A stretch of DNA of 64,000 nt from JAICJR01 sp036494715. GTDB lineage: Bacteria > Actinomycetota > Thermoleophilia > Solirubrobacterales > Thermoleophilaceae. Each line of letters opens with the position of its first letter. Position 1 is the stretch's first letter. The translations under genes and the position numbers were made by a program. Of the stretch, positions 57,656 through 64,000 are shown in pieces. A model generated the notes under the pieces. The model saw nothing but the letters and a program-made list of their open reading frames with translations. It did not search any database and was not told the DNA's origin. The DNA is taken from positions 1 to 64,000 of the forward strand of contig DASXNY010000150.1 of NCBI GenBank assembly GCA_036494715.1. The letters are read 5' to 3'.

Positions 57656-58611
57656 GCATGGCGTACGACTGGAGAACGGAGTGGCCGGGCGTATTCGCTC
57701 GACATGCCGACTCGTGCCCGGTGCGCGAGGGCCACCGTTGCGCCTGCGGACCGCTGGGATACCGCGCCAGCGCCCGCGATCCGGAGACGGGCCGCCGGGT
57801 GCTCAGCCCCGACTTCCAGACGGTCGCCGAGGCGCGCGAGTGGCTCCGCGACCAGCAGGACACACTTGAAGCCGCACGCACCGTCGCGCGCGAGGACGGC
57901 CGGCTTGGCGCGCTGATCGACGAGTTCGTCGCGGCCGCCGAGAACGGAACGGCCCGTGATCGCGACGGACTGGAATACCTGCCGTCGCGCGTGGCAGAGC
58001 TGCGCGAGTCGCTCACCTACGTGGACGCCCAGCTCGGCATGATGCTGGTCGAGGACGTGCGGCGCCGCCAGGTGCAGGCGATGGTGGACGAGCTCCACAC
58101 CTCCGGAGTCGAGCTCGAACCGATCAGGCACGTGGTGGCGGCGCTCGGGCTCCTCTACACATATGCCATTCAGCGCGAGGCCGTGGACTTCAGTCCGGTG
58201 GTCCAGCTGAAGCTCCCCGACGCCGACGAGCCGCCCCCTGCGCCGGAGCGGACTGACCCGTTGCCGTCACCGGCGCTGACGCAGCCGCTGCCGACACCAC
58301 CGCCGGCCCAGACGGAGCCGCTGCCGACGCCCGTACTCACGCAACCGGTGCAGGCACCCTCGACAAACGGCTCGACAAACGGCTTCCATTACGACCCCGC
58401 CATGCCACCTCAGCCGCCCGTTCCCGCGTACGCCACACAGGCGCCGCCGGCTCAATCCACCATCTGGACCCCGGGCTCACTGTCGCCGCCGCCGGGTACG
58501 GACAACTACCGCGACGCGCTCATGCCAGAGCGCGTGCTGTGGTGGACCGTGCTGATCATCGTGGTGGTGTCGGTCCTGATCGCGATCGTGCTGGCCGCCG
58601 AGTCCGTCTGA
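57652..58611 (+). CDS. Membrane-anchored protein derived from tyrosine-recombinase DNA-binding domains
   Basis: Protein of 319 aa. The front (about 10-75; GVFARHADSCPVREGHRCAC, GYRASARDPETGRR, TVAEAREWLRDQ) is like the arm-binding domain of actinobacterial phage integrases, including the Cys pairs. A SAM-like core-binding domain follows (about 85-185; YVDAQLGMMLVEDVRRRQV, VVAALGLLYTYAIQR). In integrases the catalytic R-H-R-Y domain comes next; here there is a Pro/Thr-rich linker (about 190-290) and one C-terminal helix (about 297-316). It would be a tail-anchored, DNA-binding membrane protein. Coupled to the HxlR gene. Confidence 0.78.
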   Translation: MSMAYDWRTEWPGVFARHADSCPVREGHRCACGPLGYRASARDPETGRRVLSPDFQTVAEAREWLRDQQDTLEAARTVAREDGRLGALIDEFVAAAENGTARDRDGLEYLPSRVAELRESLTYVDAQLGMMLVEDVRRRQVQAMVDELHTSGVELEPIRHVVAALGLLYTYAIQREAVDFSPVVQLKLPDADEPPPAPERTDPLPSPALTQPLPTPPPAQTEPLPTPVLTQPVQAPSTNGSTNGFHYDPAMPPQPPVPAYATQAPPAQSTIWTPGSLSPPPGTDNYRDALMPERVLWWTVLIIVVVSVLIAIVLAAESV

Positions 58612-58618
58612 GCGCGAC

Positions 58619-60391
58619 TCAGCCGAGCGCGGCCACAACCTCGCGCCACCACTCCTCTTCGGCCTGATCGCGCGCGCGAGTCAGGCGCCGGCTCGCATAG
58701 CCGCGCACCTGGTCCGCCGAACCGGCCACGAGCGAAGTTCCGGTGAGCGCCGCGCGGCCGTCCTCGAGCACCACGAGTGCGCCGCCGGCATCGCCGCGCG
58801 CCTGCACGAGCTCCACGACCGGCACGCCGGCCACGAGCTCGGGATCGCACGGGTCGCCGTCCGCGGCCGTCCAGGGCTGGGCGAGCAGGGTCGCGGGTTC
58901 GTCGACCACATACTCCGGATCAGGCAGCTCTGCCTCACCGCCGCGCCAGCGTTCGAGCAGCGTCTGGACGCCGCCCGCCGCCTCGCTGCGCACCAGGAGG
59001 TGCAGGGTGTCGCCGGGCTCGACGTGCGTGTCGCCGCGCGGCGCCACGGCCTGGTCGCCCCGGACGATCACGTTCAGGGTCGCGTCGTGCGGCAGCCCGA
59101 GATCGCGCACCGGTAGGCGGACGATGCTGTCGCTCGACCTCACGGAGTACTCCATCACCTCGGCGCCGAGGCGGCCGATGGTTCCGTACTCCGTGAGCGG
59201 ACGCGGAAGCGGCGGTTCGCGACTGGTGAGGCCGAACGCCCGAGCCAGCGGCTCGAGCGTGGTGCCCTGCGCGAGCGTCGACACGAGCACCGTGAAGAAG
59301 ACGATGTTGAAGAAGGCGAGGCTGCCTGGGACGTGTCGAGTGACGGCAAACGTGGCCAGCACCACCGGCACCGCGCCACGCAGCCCCGCCCAGGAAAGCA
59401 GCAGCCGTTCGGCGGCGTCGAAGCGTCCGCCGGCGGTCACGAGCAGCGTCGCGATCGGCCGCGCGAAGAAAGCGAGGACGAGGGCGAGCACGAGCCCCGG
59501 AACCACGGCCGAGCCGAGCTGCGATGGGAAGACGAGCAGGCCGAGGGTGAGGAACAGGGCGATCTGCGCCAGCCACGCCAGCCCCTGGTGGAACGTGGCG
59601 ATCGTCTGCTTGGCCGCGATCGGTGCCCCGCCGAGCAGCAGCGCGCAGAGGTACACGGCCAGGAAGCCGGAGCCGCCGAGGGTCTCCGCGAGGCCGAAGG
59701 AGACGGCTGCCGCCGCGCAGGAGGCCACCGGGTATAGGCCCGGCGTGGGGAGCCGGAAGCGCCGGAGCGTCCAGACAGCGAGCCGGCCCACCACCAAACC
59801 GACGATGGCCCCCGACGACATCTCCCGCAGGAACAGGACGATCATGTTCAGCACGCCGTAGCCCGGGTTATCGATCCAGTCGAGAAAGCCGAGCACGAGC
59901 AGGATGGCGACCGGGTCGTTGAAGCCCGCCTCGCCCTCCAGCGTGAGCTTGACCTTGCGCCGCAGCGAGGTGCCGCGCAAGAGCCCGAACACGGCGGCGC
60001 TGTCGGTGGACGCCATGATCGAGCCGAGCAGCATGCCCTCCAGCGGCGGCAGCCCCAGTACAGCGGTCGCGACGACGCCGGTGACGAGCGCCGTGATCAG
60101 GGTGCCGCCGAAGGCCAGCCGCAGTGCGGGGCCCATCACCTCCCGGAGCTCCTCGAGCGAAGAGCTGAGCCCGCCGTCGAACAGGATCAATGCCAGCGCG
60201 ATCGCGCCGATGCGGCGGGCCAGCGAGTAGTCGTCGAACTGGATCCAGCCGGCGCCGTCGGAGCCGATCGCCATCCCGAGCGCCAGGAACAGCAGGAGCG
60301 CGGGGACGCGCAGGCGCGAGGCGGCCAGCGACGCGGCGATCGCCGCGGTCAGCAGCCCACCGACAACGAGGATCAGCTCGCCGTCCGACAT
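58619..60391 (-). CDS. K+/H+ (CPA1) antiporter with RCK_C domain, CvrA/NhaP2-like
   Basis: Cation/proton antiporter of 590 aa. The membrane domain (about 1-385, 12-13 helices) has ALILFDGGLSSSLEELR and ASTDSAAVFGLLRG, with the paired FNDPVAILLVLGF (Asn-Asp ion site) typical of CPA1. A regulatory RCK_C/TrkA-C domain follows (about 400-480; LPVRDLGLPHDATLNVIVRG, VEPGDTLHLLVR), and a further C-terminal domain (about 490-590). It exports K+ or Na+ in exchange for protons. ATG 60391. It is convergent with the integrase-like gene. Confidence 0.9.
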   Translation of the reverse strand: MSDGELILVVGGLLTAAIAASLAASRLRVPALLLFLALGMAIGSDGAGWIQFDDYSLARRIGAIALALILFDGGLSSSLEELREVMGPALRLAFGGTLITALVTGVVATAVLGLPPLEGMLLGSIMASTDSAAVFGLLRGTSLRRKVKLTLEGEAGFNDPVAILLVLGFLDWIDNPGYGVLNMIVLFLREMSSGAIVGLVVGRLAVWTLRRFRLPTPGLYPVASCAAAAVSFGLAETLGGSGFLAVYLCALLLGGAPIAAKQTIATFHQGLAWLAQIALFLTLGLLVFPSQLGSAVVPGLVLALVLAFFARPIATLLVTAGGRFDAAERLLLSWAGLRGAVPVVLATFAVTRHVPGSLAFFNIVFFTVLVSTLAQGTTLEPLARAFGLTSREPPLPRPLTEYGTIGRLGAEVMEYSVRSSDSIVRLPVRDLGLPHDATLNVIVRGDQAVAPRGDTHVEPGDTLHLLVRSEAAGGVQTLLERWRGGEAELPDPEYVVDEPATLLAQPWTAADGDPCDPELVAGVPVVELVQARGDAGGALVVLEDGRAALTGTSLVAGSADQVRGYASRRLTRARDQAEEEWWREVVAALG

Positions 60392-60439
60392 TGCCTCACC
60401 CCTCGTTCCTCCGCGGCCACTGGCCGCGTCCGTTCGGTT

Positions 60440-60664
60440 CTAGGGGCGCACGGCCGGGCGCTTCAGACCGCCCGGCCTACGTCCCATCACGTACTCGAAC
60501 GCCTCCCAAAGCTGGCTGTCCGCGTCGTGCGCCTCATGCGGATGACGCGAGCAGTGGTCGGCGATCGCGCTCGCCAGCCGGTCGCGCTGCTCCAAGTAGG
60601 CGTTGCGCTGCGCGATCACGCGCGCGACTCGGAATCTGATGGTGTCGGTGAGGATCGGCTCCAT
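60440..60664 (-). CDS. Small helical protein (74 aa)
   Basis: Unrecognised protein starting MEPILTDTIRFRVARVIAQR, with a helical, His-containing middle (IADHCSRHPHEAHD) and a basic C-terminus. A GAGGTC just before ATG 60664 is a modest ribosome site. It lies 4 nt after the HD-protein stop, on the same strand, so it is probably translated from the same message. No membrane segment. Function unknown. Confidence 0.65.
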   Translation of the reverse strand: MEPILTDTIRFRVARVIAQRNAYLEQRDRLASAIADHCSRHPHEAHDADSQLWEAFEYVMGRRPGGLKRPAVRP

Positions 60665-60668
60665 GACC

Positions 60669-61316
60669 TCAGCCCTCCAGTCGTGAATTCGCGATGAGGT
60701 CGCAGAAGTTCGGATGCGAGTAGCCGGCGAGCCGCGCCTCGAGGACGTCGGTGTTCATCGTGCCGAAAGTGGTCTCGGGCTTGTCCCGCATGCCTTCGAA
60801 GAACGCGTCCGCGATGCCGGTCTTGAATCCGCTGCGAGGATGGGCTGCGACCACCTCGGTCTGCCGCTCGGCGGACACATCGTCGAGGTGGAGCCCCAGG
60901 ACGTCGAACTCGACACCGAGCGTCACGAGCCAGACCTCCGGCGCTTTGTACCTCGGGATCTCCGGCGTCGTGTGCAGGGCGATGGCGTCCCACACGGTCG
61001 TGATCTGCCCGTCGGCGAGGCCGCGCTCCTCGAGGAAGGCCCGGGCGGCGTTGGCGCCGTCGATCTCGAAGCGCTCGTCGGGCGAGCGGTGGCCTTCCAC
61101 GAGCCCGACGTCGTGGAACATCGCGCCGACGTAGAGCAGCTCCGGGTCAAACCACAAGCCGTGCTGCTCGCCCTGCATGGAAGCCCACAGGAAGACGCGG
61201 CGCGAGTGGTCGTACAGCAGTGGCGACTCCACGTCCTGCACGAACTGCGTCACGTCGCGAGCGAGCGCGCTGTCGGGAATCCGGATCCCGGCGATTGTCG
61301 TTTCGATCGTGCTCAC
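60669..61316 (-). CDS. HD-domain hydrolase (cyanamide-hydratase-like)
   Basis: Metal-dependent phosphohydrolase fold of 215 aa. The HD-type ligands are visible: LYDHSRRVFLWA, then VGAMFHDVGLVEGH (His-Asp pair), then ALHTTPEIPRYKAPEVW. This spacing fits the cyanamide hydratase/YtrH-like branch of HD proteins. GTG 61316. The catalase gene ends 7 nt upstream on the same strand, so it is likely in a catalase-HD-small-protein operon. The substrate is unknown. Confidence 0.82.
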   Translation of the reverse strand: MSTIETTIAGIRIPDSALARDVTQFVQDVESPLLYDHSRRVFLWASMQGEQHGLWFDPELLYVGAMFHDVGLVEGHRSPDERFEIDGANAARAFLEERGLADGQITTVWDAIALHTTPEIPRYKAPEVWLVTLGVEFDVLGLHLDDVSAERQTEVVAAHPRSGFKTGIADAFFEGMRDKPETTFGTMNTDVLEARLAGYSHPNFCDLIANSRLEG

Positions 61317-61323
61317 GGCCGGC

Positions 61324-62808
61324 TCACGCTGCCTCGCCGATCGAGCGACCAGCCAGGCCAAGCCCTTGCGCTACGCGGGCCCCGAGGTTGGCATCGACGT
61401 CTGCCCAGTAGGCGACCACGCGGCGCTGCACGTCGTGCGACACGTCGTCGCTTGCATGGGCGACGATGTTCGACACCAGGTGCGCCCGGTCCTCGTCGCG
61501 CATGACGTCGCGGTAGAGCGCGCGCGGCTGGACGAAGTCGTCGTCGTCGCGGTGCTTCTCGTAGGCGTAGCGGCCGATCTCGCCGCCCTCGACCCACCAG
61601 CCGGGCAGCTCCTTGGACGGGTCTGCCTGTGGCCCGCCGTAGGAGTTCGGCGAGTAAACCGGCTGCGATCCCGGGTGACGGTAGGTCATCGCTCCGTCAC
61701 GGCTGTAGGAGTGGACGGGCGACTTCGGCGCGTTGATCGGCAACTGCTCGTAGTTCGCTCCGATCCGGTGCAGATGGGTGTCGTGGTAAGAGAAGATGCG
61801 GCCCATCAGCATCTTGTCGGGGCTGAGCCCGATCCCCGGCACGAGCCGTGCCGGCGCGAACCCTGCCTGGTCGACCTCCGCGAAGTGGTTCTCCGGGTTG
61901 CGGTCGAGCACCATGCGGCCGATCGTGATCGGCGGGTAGTCGGCGTGCGGCCAGACCTTGGTCAGGTCGAACGGGTTGAAGCGGTAGTCCGCGGCGTCTT
62001 CGAAGGGCATGATCTGCATCTCGAGCCGCCACTCCGCCGCGTCGCCCGCCGCGAGCGCGTCCCACAGGTCGCGACGGAGGAAGTCCGGGTCCTCGGAAAC
62101 CATCGCGTCGGCCTCCGCGAGCGTGAAGTTCGCGATGCCCTGGACCGTCTTGAAGTGGTACTTGACCCAGAACCGATCGCCCGCCGCGTTCATCCACGAG
62201 TACGTGTGGCTGCTGTAGCCGTTCATCCGGCGGTAGCTGCGCGGCGTGCCGCGGTCCGACATGAGCACCGCGACCTGATGCGCGGTCTCCGGCGACAGCG
62301 TCCAGAAGTCCCACTGCGCGTCGTTGGAGCGCAGTCCGGTGTCCGGCATCCGCTTCTGCGAGCGGATGAAGTCCTCGAACTTGATCGCGTCGCGCACGAA
62401 GAACGTCGGCGTGTTGTTGCCGACCAGGTCGTAGTTGCCCTCGTCCGTGTAGAACTTGAGCGCGAAGCCGCGCGGGTCCCGCACCGTGTCGGCGCTGCCG
62501 AGCTCTCCCGCGACTTGTGAGAAGCGGGCGAACATGGGCGTGCGCTTGCCGACCTCGGACAGGAAGCTGGCGCTCGTCCACTGGGCGACGTCCTCAGTCA
62601 CCTCGAAGAAGCCATGCGCTCCGCTGCCCTTGGCGTGAACCACGCGCTCGGGCACGCGCTCGCGGTTGAAGTGCTGCATCTTCTGGACGAGATGCGCGTC
62701 GTGCAGCACCGTCGGGCCGTTCGGGCCGACGGTGAGCGAATTCTCGTCGCTTGTCACCGGAATGCCGGAGTCGGTGGTGGTCACGGGCGGCTGCTGCTTC
62801 TCGCTCAT
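61324..62808 (-). CDS. katA: Monofunctional heme catalase (clade 3 type)
   Basis: Enzyme of 494 aa that converts hydrogen peroxide to water and oxygen. Catalytic residues are present: His58 (RVVHAKGSGAHGFFEV), Asn131 (LVGNNTPTFFVRD) and the heme-ligand Tyr341 (RIFSYHDTHLHRIG). The length fits small-subunit catalases, with no C-terminal flavodoxin-like domain. ATG 62808 has AGGAA upstream. It is probably the first gene of an operon with the HD protein and a small helical protein. Confidence 0.95.
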   Translation of the reverse strand: MSEKQQPPVTTTDSGIPVTSDENSLTVGPNGPTVLHDAHLVQKMQHFNRERVPERVVHAKGSGAHGFFEVTEDVAQWTSASFLSEVGKRTPMFARFSQVAGELGSADTVRDPRGFALKFYTDEGNYDLVGNNTPTFFVRDAIKFEDFIRSQKRMPDTGLRSNDAQWDFWTLSPETAHQVAVLMSDRGTPRSYRRMNGYSSHTYSWMNAAGDRFWVKYHFKTVQGIANFTLAEADAMVSEDPDFLRRDLWDALAAGDAAEWRLEMQIMPFEDAADYRFNPFDLTKVWPHADYPPITIGRMVLDRNPENHFAEVDQAGFAPARLVPGIGLSPDKMLMGRIFSYHDTHLHRIGANYEQLPINAPKSPVHSYSRDGAMTYRHPGSQPVYSPNSYGGPQADPSKELPGWWVEGGEIGRYAYEKHRDDDDFVQPRALYRDVMRDEDRAHLVSNIVAHASDDVSHDVQRRVVAYWADVDANLGARVAQGLGLAGRSIGEAA

Positions 62809-62893
62809 GTGGAGTTCCTCTGCGTCGTGGTGGTGGGGAAATTACGGGCGGGCCGGGCGATGCCAAGCGGCCACGCTGATCGTTCGATCCGGT

Positions 62894-63703
62894 TCAGCGA
62901 TCAGGCGAGCCGCCATTCGTCGCTCCATTGGTGAGCCCGATTTCGGGGGCCTGCCTCTCGAGCACGAGCGTCCGGTAGCCGATGGCCGCGGCCACAGCGC
63001 CGGCCACGGGACCAACGATGTAGATCCAGGAGTTCGAGAAGGCGCCGGAGGCAACGGCCGGCCCCAACCAGCGAGCGGGGTTGAAGCCGCCACCCGTAGC
63101 GGGACCAAACACCATGACCGCGAGTCCCAGCGCCGCGCCGATCGCGAGCCCGGCAACGTGGCGCTCAGCACGCGGATTCACGGCCACGGCCATGACCGCC
63201 CACACGAGCATGAAGGTCCCCAGAGCCTCGGCGATTGCGCCGAGCCAGGCCGAGCCGTGCGCGAGCACCTTGCCGTTGACCGCGGTCGCGCCGTAGTTCA
63301 CCGAGGCGCCGGCGTGGTGGAAGAGCAGCAGCACCAACAGCCCCGCGAGGACGCCTCCGATCAACTGGCAGGTGATGTAGGTGACGGCGTCGCGCGCGCG
63401 AATCTGCCGAACGGCCAGCATCCCCACGGTCACGGCGGGGTTGAAGTGGGCGCCCGAAGTGCCCGCGAGCGCGTACACCAGCACCATCAGCGTGAGTGCA
63501 TGGAGCAGACCGAGCCCGGCGATATCGAGCTGAAGTACGCCGGCATTCCCCACGGACAGGACCCCGCAGATGAAGAACACGAGTATGAAGGTGCCGATCG
63601 CCTCGGCCGCGAAGGCGGCCGGACCACGGCTCTCGGGTGCGTGGGCATGTGCACGCGGCATCACTGGCGCCGCGAGGTCGGGGTGGATGGCGGTACTGGC
63701 CAT
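62894..63703 (-). CDS. Aquaporin family (MIP) channel
   Basis: Six-helix water or small-solute channel of 269 aa. The two half-helix motifs are SGAHFNPAVTVG and GGGFNPARWLGP. The residues around the first NPA (Ala-His-Phe) and the GTSGAHFNPAV context resemble plant-like or AqpZ-type aquaporins more than glycerol channels; selectivity is not certain. The N-terminal extension is His/Ala/Pro-rich. ATG 63703 has AGGAGA about 8 nt upstream. It follows the GluTR-like gene by 27 nt on the same strand. Confidence 0.9.
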   Translation of the reverse strand: MASTAIHPDLAAPVMPRAHAHAPESRGPAAFAAEAIGTFILVFFICGVLSVGNAGVLQLDIAGLGLLHALTLMVLVYALAGTSGAHFNPAVTVGMLAVRQIRARDAVTYITCQLIGGVLAGLLVLLLFHHAGASVNYGATAVNGKVLAHGSAWLGAIAEALGTFMLVWAVMAVAVNPRAERHVAGLAIGAALGLAVMVFGPATGGGFNPARWLGPAVASGAFSNSWIYIVGPVAGAVAAAIGYRTLVLERQAPEIGLTNGATNGGSPDR

Positions 63704-63730
63704 TTTTCCGTCTCCTGGGTTCGAGTTCGG

Positions 63731-64000
63731 TTAGTCGAGTGCGAAAAGGGTTCGTACGGTCCGCGTCAGCCCGTCGGCGTCGCCGATCTCGGCGGCGGCG
63801 CGCAACCGGACCGTTGGCGTGTGCAGCAGACCGGCGGCGATTGTCTGGCTCGCACGTTGGAGAGCCCGCTCGTCGGCACCCGATGCGAGGTCGGTTCGGC
63901 GCAGCGCTTCGAGCACCGATCGCAAGGTGTGGCTTCGCAACTGCTTGATCGTGGGCACCGCGCCGAGCGCCGACATCCACTGCGAAAAGGCCTCCGCCTG
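63731..64000 (-). CDS. hemA: Glutamyl-tRNA reductase C-terminal part (5' end outside window)
   Basis: A frame open to the right edge encodes about 89 residues of the dimerisation domain of glutamyl-tRNA reductase: FSQWMSALGAVPTIKQLRSH, then LRRTDLAS, and LLHTPTVRLRAAAE near the end. This matches the C-terminal spine of HemA, the first enzyme of the C5 route to heme. The catalytic and NADPH domains lie beyond the window. The family-typical LLHxPT supports the assignment. If whole, it would supply heme precursors near the catalase. It could also be an HemA paralogue. Confidence 0.75.
   Translation of the reverse strand, partial: QAEAFSQWMSALGAVPTIKQLRSHTLRSVLEALRRTDLASGADERALQRASQTIAAGLLHTPTVRLRAAAEIGDADGLTRTVRTLFALD

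Noticed and set aside
1..64000. Search by eye for CRISPR arrays, tRNA, rRNA, insertion sequences and phage attachment sites
   Set aside because: No regularly spaced direct repeats, cloverleaf, rRNA-like or transposase sequence was noticed. The integrase-like gene lacks a catalytic domain, so it does not mark an active element.

Overview
The window is high-G+C bacterial chromosome with tightly packed genes, frequent GTG/TTG starts and 1-4 nt stop/start overlaps. The gene content includes an FabG4/MaoC pair, LAL-type LuxR regulators, SigB/SigF-like and ECF41 sigma factors, MEDS and HisKA_3 signalling proteins, GH26-like enzymes, a class E/F-type sortase and many small envelope proteins. This points to an actinobacterium, most likely of the Thermoleophilia/Solirubrobacterales type; that placement is inferred from gene families only. 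I saw no rRNA, tRNA, CRISPR array, insertion sequence or intact phage.

Layout. (1) 1-1531: end of a fatty-acyl module (SDR ketoreductase and MaoC-like hydratase). (2) 1535-16014: transport and efflux. Three separate DHA2-type MFS exporters are each paired with a different regulator: MarR (same operon), TetR (divergent) and an ECF41 sigma factor (divergent). Between them lie CorA, a sodium:solute symporter, a DUF2252 protein and a secreted glycosidase. (3) 16061-31560: stress and envelope genes (VOC protein, HdeD, DUF1345, rhomboid, DUF1269, AI-2E exporter, DUF1003, two BON proteins), interleaved with two giant LAL regulators, a PucR regulator, a LysR regulator and a sigma factor. (4) 31561-41968: a short scar holding gene remnants, then a dense signalling block: two HisKA_3 histidine kinases, a sigma factor coupled to a MEDS-ATPase protein, two orphan solute-binding lipoproteins and a SigB/F-like sigma factor. 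(5) 42115-55192: a cell-surface island with lysyl-oxidase-like and PQQ sugar dehydrogenase genes, an SPFH protein, a family-2 glycosyltransferase, two GH26-like enzymes, an FHA-PqqD-M50 membrane protease coupled to an NlpC/P60 hydrolase, and a sortase with a membrane-anchored partner. (6) 55319-58611: a Ser/Thr kinase, an HxlR regulator and a membrane-anchored protein built from integrase DNA-binding domains. (7) 58619-64000: K+/H+ antiporter, HD protein, catalase, aquaporin and the C-terminus of a glutamyl-tRNA reductase.

The strongest new signals are these. First, two divergent, identically spaced promoter motifs (GGTCACA-N16-CGTC) between the ECF41 sigma gene and an MFS exporter, which make the exporter a predicted direct target of that sigma factor. 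Second, an FHA-PqqD-M50 protein translationally coupled to an NlpC/P60 hydrolase that lacks a visible signal peptide but has a leader-like N-terminus. Third, a tyrosine-recombinase-like arm and core-binding module whose catalytic domain is replaced by a proline-rich linker and a C-terminal membrane helix. Fourth, several clean operator palindromes next to the MarR, TetR and HxlR genes.
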